From: Cladorhizidae sp. MBARI D1340-BT2
Lineage: Eukaryota > Porifera > Demospongiae > Poecilosclerida > Cladorhizidae
NCBI GenBank assembly: GCA_028752905.1
Contig: JAQNBH010000010.1
Coordinates: 18,145,922 to 18,209,921 of the forward strand
DNA: 64,000 bases
Direction: 5' to 3'
In this document: positions 56,373 to 64,000 of the stretch, piece by piece
Layout of the letters: each line of letters starts with the position of its first letter
Position numbering within the stretch: position 1 is the stretch's first letter
Notes under the pieces: model-generated
What the model saw: only the letters and a program-made list of their open reading frames with translations
Told to the model about the DNA's origin: nothing
Databases searched by the model: none
Translations under genes and position numbers: made by a program

Positions 56373-56492
56373 GCCTACGACCATACCACGTTGAGAACAC
56401 CGGTTCTCGTCCGATCACCGAAGTTAAGCAGCGTTGGGCCTGCCCAGTACTTGGATGGGTGACCGCCTGGGAACAGCAGGTGTTGTAGGCTT
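56373..56492 (+). rRNA. 5S rRNA gene copy 28 (consensus)
   Basis: Consensus gene. The flank reads GTGCTGAAATG, one substitution from the usual GTGATGAAATG. Confidence 0.97.
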
Positions 56493-57730
56493 TTTGCTGG
56501 CCTCTCTCTTTTTTTTCTTCTCCTCTTACTTTGTGCAATAGTAATTCTACTCGGCAAGCGTAGAACCATGAATTCAGTCAGACATTTGGCATTTGCACTT
56601 GGCTGAACAGTTGGATCAGGGAAAAACAACAGCATGTGCCAAGATTTTGTTTGCCATTGAACTTGGAGGGAAAAATTGGATATATCGTATTTAAAAAATC
56701 GACCCATGCTGCTTCGACTACCTTCTGCCACCACTTGGTGATATATAGATCTTGGAGGAAAACATGAAGGGGAAAATGAGCACCACTGTGGATTGGAACA
56801 AGCCTATCGATGTTTAGTTCTTTTACGCGTGGAGGGAATAAAGTTGGGCTGAAATGAAATAGTGCAGCTTGTACTTTCGAACATGCCTTCTCTTGTGTGT
56901 TCTTAATTGAACGAGTTTTTATTCGGGGTAAAAGATTGGTTAACAAATGCCTCCACTGGAGTTGATTTCAGCCTTGTGTCATACTCCACTTCTAGTCCAC
57001 TTTGAAGGACAGGATATCTGAAAGTGAGGTCAGCTTTGATAGCTATTAAAAAAAAAAAAGATTTAAAATTGTTAGAAATGGAAAAGAAAAAGGAAGAGTT
57101 GGAGCTTCACAGAGTCTTTTAAGATCTGTGACAAAGCCAAACTTATGATGTTATGTATATCACAAGTTCAAGTATTGAATTTACTCTCTGCTTCGACTAA
57201 TACCAAGCTGATCTGTCATCTGATGGAGTTCTATATAGTGAAAATTGGGTACAGCATCATCATGTTTGCAGGGGATGCCTGAAGATTGTGTCTCTAAAAA
57301 CAACGAGGGCTGGTTTTGATCAGTGATAGTATCCTTAGTGTGAATGGTTACTATAGGGTTGATATTTCGTGGACTTTTTGCTCATTTTTGTTTCCAATGC
57401 AAATTCTGGTCTAGAAGGGGTAGGGATCGTCACGTTTTGACCGTCACTGCGAAGTGAACTTCCAGGTACAAGTTAGTAGTCCTAACGAAAGCTGATCTAC
57501 GGTCCAGGAGAAATTGGCTGACTCTCAATTGATACTAGGACCTTGCGAATGACATAAGAACTTGGGGAAAAGAAGATGAAAAAAATAGAGTACACAAAAC
57601 ATTAGTAACCGCTGTTGAATTGGAACAAGCTGGAAATCTGTCTCTTCTAGAAGAGTTTTAACGCAGCGGTGAGAAAACATAGCTTGAAGAGAAAATGCAT
57701 TTTATAAGTGATGAAATGTGGTGTCTGGAT
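56493..57730 (+). repeat. A-derivative 5S spacer (representative of 52-59 kb)
   Basis: 1238-bp spacer like type A but with GCAAATTCTGGTC, GATATATAG (3 bases shorter than GATAATATATAG) and CAGAGTCTTTT. Shared by the consecutive units from about 53 to 59 kb, so local homogenisation is evident. No gene seen. Confidence 0.8.
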
Positions 57731-57850
57731 GCCTACGACCATACCACGTTGAGAACACCGGTTCTCGTCCGATCACCGAAGTTAAGCAGCGTTGGGCCTG
57801 CCCAGTACTTGGATGGGTGACCGCCTGGGAACAGCAGGTGTTGTAGGCTT
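57731..57850 (+). rRNA. 5S rRNA gene copy 29 (consensus)
   Basis: Consensus gene, A-derivative spacer. Confidence 0.97.
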
Positions 57851-59087
57851 TTTGCTGGCCTCTCTCTTTTTTTCCTTCTTCTTTTTCACCTCTTACTTTG
57901 TGCAATAGTTCTATATACTCAGCAAGCGTAGAACCATGAATTCAGTCGGCATTTGCACTTGGCTGAACAGTTTGATCAGGGAAAAACAACAGCATGTGCC
58001 AAGATTTTGTTTGCCATTGAACTTGGACGGAAAAATTGGATATATCGTATTTAAAAAATCGACCCATGCTGCTTCGACTACCTTCTGCCACCACTTGGTG
58101 ATATATAGAACTTGGAGGAAAACATGAAGGGAAAAATGAGCACCACTGTGGATTGGAACAAGCCTATCGATGTTTAGTTCTTTTACGCGTGGAGGGAATA
58201 AAGTTGGGCTGAAATGAAATAGTGCAGCTTGTACTTTCGAACATGCCTTCTCTTGTGTGTTCTTAATTGAACGAGTTTTTATTCGTGGTAAAAGATTGGT
58301 TAACAAATGCCTCCACTGGAGTTGATTTCAGCCTTGTGTCATACTCCACTTCTAGTCCACTTTGAAGGACAGGATATCTGAAAGTGAGGTCAGCTTTGAT
58401 AGCTATAAAAAAAAAAGATTTAAAATTGTTAGAAATGGAAAAGAAAAAGGAAGAGTTGGAGCTTCACAGAGTCTTTTAAGATCTGTGACAAAGCCAAACT
58501 TATGATGTTATGTATATCACAAGTTCAAGTATTGAATGTACTCTCTGCTTCGACTAATACCAAGCTGATGTGTCATCTGATGGAGTTCTATATAGTGAAA
58601 ATTGGGTACAGCATCATCATGTTTGCAGGGGATGCCTGAAGATTGTGTCTCTAAAAACAACGAGGGCTGGTTTTGATCAGTGATAGTATCCTTAGTGTGA
58701 ATGGTTACTATAGGGTTGATATTTCGTGGACTTTTTGCTCATTTTTGTTTCCAATGCAAATTCTGGTCTAGAAGGGGTAAGGATCGTCACGTTTTGACCG
58801 TCACTGCGAAGTGAACTTCCAGGTACAAGTTAGTAGTCCTAACGAAAGCTGATCTACGGTCCAGGAGAAATTGGCTGACTCTCAATTGATACTAGGACCT
58901 TGCGAATGATATAAGAACTTGGGAAAATGAAGATGAAAAAAATAGAGTGCACAAAACATTAGTAACCGCTGTTGAATTGGAACAAGCCGGAAATCTGTCT
59001 CTTCTAGAAGAGTTTTAACGCAGCGGTGAGAAAACATAGCTTGAAGAGAAAATGCATTTTATAAGTGATGAAATGTGGTGTCTGGAT

Positions 59088-59207
59088 GCCTACGACCATA
59101 CCACGTTGAGAACACCGGTTCTCGTCCGATCACCGAAGTTAAGCAGCGTTGGGCCTGCCCAGTACTTGGATGGGTGACCGCCTGGGAACAGCAGGTGTTG
59201 TAGGCTT
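59088..59207 (+). rRNA. 5S rRNA gene copy 30 (consensus)
   Basis: Consensus gene; its downstream spacer contains the inverted duplication at 59664-59840. Confidence 0.97.
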
Positions 59208-59663
59208 TTTGCTGGCCTCTCTCTTTTTTTCCTTCTTCTTTTTCACCTCTTACTTTGTGCAATAGTAATTCTACTCGGCAAGCGTAGAACCATGAATTCA
59301 GTCAGACATTTGGCATTTGCACTTGGCTGAACAGTTGGATCAGGGAAAAACAACAGCATGTGCCAAGATTTTGTTTGCCATTGAACTTGGAGGGAAAAAT
59401 TGGATATATCGTATTTTAAAAATCGACCCATGCTGCTTCGACTACCTTCTGCCACCACTTGGTGATATATAGAACTTGGAGGAAAACATGAAGGGAAAAA
59501 TGAGCACCACTGTGGATTGGAACAAGCCTATCGATGTTTAGTTCTTTTACGCATGGAGGGAATAAAGTTGGGCTGAAATGAAATAGTGCAGCTTGTACTT
59601 TCGAACATGCCTTCTCTTGTGTGTTCTTAATTGAATGAGTTTTTATTCGGGGTAAAAGATTGG

Positions 59664-59840
59664 CTAACAATTTTAAATCAGTTTTTTTTTTATAGCTATC
59701 AAAGCTGACCTCACTTTCAGATATGGAGTTGATTTCAGCCTTGTGTCATACTCCACTTCTAGTCCACTTTGAAGGACAGGATATCTGAAAGTGAGGTCAG
59801 CTTTGATAGCTATAAAAAAAAACGGATTTAAAATTGTTAG
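59664..59840. repeat. Inverted duplication (about 60-bp arms)
   Basis: 59664-59724 is a near-perfect reverse complement of 59781-59840 (arms end CTAACAATTTT and AAAATTGTTAG), separated by 56 bp. The left arm replaces the usual AAATGCCTCCAC. It would form a long hairpin. Confidence 0.9.
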
Positions 59841-60505
59841 AAATGGAAAAGAAAAAGGAAGAGTTGGAGCTTCACAGAGTCTTTTAAGATCTGTGACAAA
59901 GCCAAACTTATGATGTTATGTATATCACAAGTTCAAGTATTGAATGTACTCTCTGCTTCGACTAATACCAAGCTGATGTGTCATCTGATGGAGTTCTATA
60001 TAGTGAAAATTGGGTACAGCATCATCATGTTTGCAGGGGATGCCTGAAGATTGTGTCTCTAAAAACAACGAGGGCTGGTTTTGATCAGTGATAGTATCCT
60101 TGGTGTGAATGGTTACTATAGGGTTGATATTTCGTGGACTTTTTGCTCATTTTTGTTTCCAATGCAAACAGAAAATATGTCTGGTCTAGAACGGGTAAGG
60201 ATCGTCACGTTTTGACCGTCACTGCGAAGTGAACTTCCAGGTACAAGTTAGTAGTCCTAACGAAAGCTGATCTACGGTCCAGGAGAAATTGGCTGACTCT
60301 CAATTGATACTAGGACCTTGAGAATGACATAAGAACTTGGGGAAAAGAAGATGAAAAAAATAGAGTGCACAAAACACTAGTAACCGCTGTTGAATTGGAA
60401 CAAGCCGGAAATCTGTCTCTTCTAGAAGAGTTTTAACGCAGCGGTGAGAAAACATAGCTTGAAGAGAAAATGCATTTTATAAGTGATGAAATGTGGTGTC
60501 TGGAT

Positions 60506-60627
60506 GCCTACGACCATACCACGTTGAGAACACCGGTTCTCGTCCGATCACCGAAGTTAAGCAGCGTTGGGCCTGCCCAGTTACTTGGATGGGTGGACCG
60601 CCTGGGAACAGCAGGTGTTGTAGGCTT
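60506..60627 (+). rRNA. 5S rRNA gene copy 31 with two 1-base insertions
   Basis: 122 nt: an extra T after position 75 (near 60581) and an extra G near position 89. Both fall in the internal control region. Probably impaired, near the array edge. Confidence 0.9.
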
Positions 60628-61875
60628 TTTGCTGGCCTCCCTCTTTTTTTTCTTCTTCTTTTTCACCTCTTACTTTGTGCAATAGTAATTCTACTCGGCA
60701 AGCGTAGAACCATGAATTCAGTCAGACATTTGGCATTTGCACTTGGCTGAACAGTTTGATCAGGGAAAAACAACAGCTTGTGCCAAGATTTTGTTTGCCA
60801 TTGAACTTGGAGAGAAAAATTGGATATATCGTATTTAAAAAATCGACCCATGCTGCTTCGGCTACCTTCTGCCACCACTTGGTGATATATAGAACTTGGA
60901 GGAAAACATGAAAAATGAGCACCACTGTGGATTGGAACAAGCCTATCGATGTTTAGTTCTTTTACGCATGGAGGGAATAAAGTTGGGCTGAAATGAAATA
61001 GTGCAGCTTGTACTTTCGAACATGCCTTCTCTTGTGTGTTCTTAATTGAACGAGTTTTTATTCGGGGTAAAAGATTGGTTAACAAATGCCTCCACTGGAG
61101 TTGATTTCAGCCTTGTGTCATACTCCACTTCTAGTCCACTTTGAAGGACAGGATATCTGAAAGTGAGGTCAGCTTTGATAGCTATTAAAAAAAACTGATT
61201 TAAAATTGTTAGAAATGGAAAAGAAAAAGGAAGAGTTGGAGCTTCACAGTCTTTTAAGATCTATGACAAAGCCAAACTTATGATGTTATGTATATCACAA
61301 GTTCAAGTATTGAATGTACTCTCTGCTTCGACTAATACCAAGCTGATGTATCATCTGATGGAGTTCTATTATAGTGAAAATTGGGTACAGCATAATTATA
61401 AGCATCATGTTTGCAGGGGATGCCTGAAGATTGTGTCTCTAAAAACAACGAGGGCTGGTTTTGATCAGTGATAGTATCCATAGTGTTAATGGTTACTATA
61501 GGGTTGATATTTCGTGCTCATTTTTGTTTCCAATGCAAACAGAAATATGTCTGGTCTAGAAGGGGTAAGGATCGTCACGTTTTGACCGTCACTGCGAAGT
61601 GAACTTCCAGGTACAAGTTAGTAGTCCTAACGAAAGCTGATCTACGGTCCAGGAGAAATTGGCTGACTCTCAATTGATACTAGGACCTTGCGAATGACAT
61701 AAGAACTTGGGGAAAAGAAGATGGAAAAAATAGAGTGCACAAAACATTAGTAACCGCTGTTGAATTGGAACAAGCCGGAAATCTGTCTCTTCTAGAAGAG
61801 TTTTAACGCAGCGGTGAGAAAACATAGCTTGAAGAGAAAATGCATTTTATAAGTGATGAAATGTGGTGTCTGGAT

Positions 61876-61996
61876 GCCTACGACCATACCACGTTGAGAA
61901 CACCGGTTCTCGTCCGATCACCGAAGTTAAGCAGCGTTGGGCCTGCCCAGTTACTTGGATGGGTGACCGCCTGGGAACAGCAGGTGTTGTAGGCTT
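61876..61996 (+). rRNA. 5S rRNA gene copy 32, last of array, 1-base insertion
   Basis: 121 nt. Shares the extra T after position 75 with copy 31 but not its second insertion. Array homology ends 334 bases downstream. Confidence 0.92.
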
Positions 61997-62853
61997 TTTG
62001 CTGGCCTCTCTCTTTTTTTCCTTCTTCTTTTTCACCTCTTACTTTGTGCAATAGTAATTCTACTCGGCAAGCGTAGAACCATGAATTCAGTCAGACATTT
62101 GGCATTTGCACTTGGCTGAACAGTTTGATCAGGGAAAAACAACAGCATGTGCCAAGATTTTGTTTGCCATTGAACTTGGAGGGAAAAATTGGATATATCG
62201 TATTTAAAAAATCGACCCATGCTGCTTCGACTACCTTCTGCCACCACTTGGTGATATATAGAACTGGAGGAAAACATGAAGGGAAAAATGAGCATCACTG
62301 TGGATTGGAACAAGCCTGTCGATGTTTAGTATAAAGCCAAGAGCAAATCTGTACCCTCATTGGTAGGTCCATCATCTGCAGGAATGAAGAGGGGAGAATT
62401 GAAGCAAAATTAAAAGCACTTTAGACACAGCTAGTGTTGTCTATGCATATATATCAACAATAGCAGGGGGGGAAATAATAATAGTGTGTTACTTGTTCTT
62501 AGAAGATCCAAGGGGTCATTCACCAAACCACTAGCTACGCTGCAGACAGCTGCTACGCAGAGCAAAGACCTCAGTAGGGACTCAACGAAGGCCATCCTTG
62601 GCTGTACGACTCACTGCGGCACTAAAATAATTTTTAGAAACGCAGCACCTCCGCTTTCCTCCCGAAGGACTTTTCTTTTTTCTTTTATAGCATAACGCTC
62701 GCGCAATATAATTCAGCGAATTAGCAATTGGGACCAGGTGTAAAGTTTGGAGAGAAAATATATAGTAATTTGCTTTGCTGTAAATATACATACATGAACT
62801 ATGTGAGAACAGTGAATGACAGACACCTAAAAGCTCGAGTGTATAGTGGTTAG

Positions 62854-62914
62854 ACACACACACACACACACACCACTCACTCACACACTCACACACACAC
62901 ACTCTCACACACAC
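62854..62914 (+). repeat. (CA)n-rich microsatellite
   Basis: About 60 bases of AC repeats interrupted by CTC motifs. Confidence 0.93.
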
Positions 62915-62986
62915 TTGCAAATGCATAGCACAATATCAAAATTCCAGAGCTCTGCTTGTGCATTTAGTTGCCTCCTTGCCTAAAGT

Positions 62987-63027
62987 AGGAGGGAAGGACA
63001 GAAGGAAGGAAAGAAGGAAACAAAGGA
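62987..63027 (+). repeat. Purine-rich GGAA simple repeat
   Basis: AGG/GAAGG-type imperfect repeat of about 40 bases. Confidence 0.85.
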
Positions 63028-63141
63028 CGATGAGTCTGTGTGCTCAGTGGAAACATCACTTCCTTAACCAGCTACATGTGCACATGCCATCACTGTGGTG
63101 CAAGCATTGTTGCTTGGCAAGACAGGGTTAAGCGGCTGCTT

Positions 63142-63162
63142 CAGTGATGGTCATCATCACTG
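63142..63162. other. Short perfect hairpin sequence
   Basis: CAGTGATG and CATCACTG, 8-base arms with a 5-base loop. No T run follows; function unknown. Confidence 0.5.
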
Positions 63163-64000
63163 ACATGCTTCCAGCAATAACGTCATTCATAGGTTACTAA
63201 CATCAGCAGAATCCCCTCAAGATTGGAACCTAATCATCTCTCCCACTATGACCTGAAGTTGTGAGCACCTTGCCTAAAATGACAAGATATCATTGTGAGA
63301 CACAACTACTTGTTCCAATACATTTGCACCATCATACATTGTCGGGGATACCAGCACAGCAGGATTAATGGCTTAAGCATGCAGAGGAGTTAACCCAAAG
63401 ATCAAGTATGCACACCTAAAGAGCAGCCACTTGTTAGATTCTTTTACAGTGTGGACGTCTGGTGTGTTGAGGCCTAAGCATTTGTCAAGGAATTGGGGAC
63501 GAAGTTGCAGGGAGATTTGAACTCCAGGTGCTTCAACATTTGTCTATGGCGATACAGTGAGAATGTTCCAGCAGTATTGGGGACCCTGGCTCCATCTCCA
63601 CCTCCATGACTGGGGTTATTATTATATCATCAATGATTTAATCTTGATAAAGTTGAGCCGGTGAAGGTCACCAAATATGCAGTACACTTAGACCATCAAC
63701 TATCTATCTAACAATAAAATTAGTCCAAGATAGTTTAATATTATTAATTAGAAATATATGTATTGCATTTAGCTCTTCTAGGGGGAGGGCAGGGATGGGA
63801 CCAAATTCCATCCATACCTCCACCATACAAAAATCCTTTCCTTCTCTGCCACCACTTCACAACTCAATAATCACACATTCACCCACCTTCTTCAACACCT
63901 CATTGCTTACTTCTTCCATAACTTTTCCCAACAGCAGTGCCACCCTTCCCTCCACACCAATTCATCCATCCACTCTCCATCCCTCTAAATTTGTGCACCT

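Larger units (their letters stand above)
1..62330 (+). repeat. Tandem 5S rDNA array (31 full 5S genes + 1 truncated)
   Basis: Head-to-tail units, each a 120-nt 5S gene plus about 1.25 kb of spacer. Distances between clean 5S starts are 1354-1445 bp. Longer intervals are explained by a minisatellite (19901-21515, 24280-25870, 38623-43480), partial duplication (53478-55009), inverted duplication (59088-60506) or mobile elements. Genes preceded by type B spacer start at 14267, 15708, 18526, 27300, 30104, 32908, 35811, 37252, 43480 and 52124; the others have type A or a derivative. Units flanking elements 1 and 2 both return to 1375 bp after subtracting element plus target duplication. The array enters from the left edge; its last unit stops at 62330 after the bases GATGTTTAGT. 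Confidence 0.97.
62331..64000. other. Right flank of the 5S array, no gene recognised
   Basis: Homology to the 5S unit ceases at 62330. Only short, unconvincing ORFs. It contains simple repeats and a C/T-rich stretch from about 63790 to the end. Phrases near 63510-63530 (GATTTGAACTCC) faintly resemble a tRNA-derived SINE B box, but I cannot support a SINE call. Confidence 0.6.

Noticed and set aside
1..62330. CRISPR-like interpretation of regularly spaced repeats
   Set aside because: Repeat unit over 1.3 kb with an rRNA gene, in a eukaryotic context.
63480..63540. SINE with tRNA-like B box near GATTTGAACTCC
   Set aside because: No A box at proper distance, no poly-A or tail repeat, no target duplication seen.

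Overview
This window is part of a eukaryotic, almost certainly invertebrate animal, tandem 5S ribosomal RNA gene cluster. The evidence is head-to-tail repeats of a roughly 1.36-1.44 kb unit, each with a 120-nt 5S rRNA gene of metazoan type, a TATA-like box near -30 and a T-run terminator. Invertebrate-type LTR retrotransposons (a CsRn1-clade Ty3/Gypsy element and a second Gypsy-like lineage) and a DNA transposon with a predicted spliceosomal intron are inserted in it. I cannot name the phylum from the sequence alone.

Layout: the array runs from base 1 (it continues off the left edge) to about 62330, where homology to the unit stops abruptly and unrelated non-coding DNA continues to 64000. I count 31 full-length or near full-length 5S genes and one truncated copy, all on the plus strand. 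Ten match the consensus exactly; the other 21 carry substitutions or small indels. Spacers fall into two main kinds. Type A has the block GCAAATAGAAATATG and a short pre-gene region; type B lacks that block and has a triple ATTATGAAACAGATGT repeat before the gene. A and B alternate in places, giving a 2804-bp dimeric higher-order repeat at about 27.3-34.3 kb.

Four mobile elements sit in spacers, each in one unit only. Element 1 (1049-5406, minus strand) is a compact CsRn1-clade Gypsy element with identical 144-bp LTRs, a tRNA-Trp primer-binding site and apparently intact gag and pol. Elements 2 (6486-12110, plus) and 3 (44428-50078, minus) are sister Gypsy-like elements with TAG...CTA LTRs, 5-bp target duplications, one long gag-pol frame and a CIDD reverse-transcriptase active site; both are broken by point lesions. 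The fourth (39216-42383) is a TTAA-flanked DNA transposon with 15-bp inverted repeats and a decayed Kolobok/Mutator_dom-type transposase. It landed in a 79-bp minisatellite that replaces a small palindrome in three spacers.

The most interesting signal is that elements 2 and 3 have no recognisable tRNA primer site. The bases directly after the 5' LTR are a perfect 15- or 14-nt complement of a segment inside the element's own LTR. The two elements differ in most of this sequence, yet each keeps complementarity to itself. This covariation strongly suggests Tf1-like self-primed reverse transcription.

All short ORFs recurring in the 5S spacers, and those antisense to the 5S gene, look like by-products of array homogenisation and are not annotated as genes.
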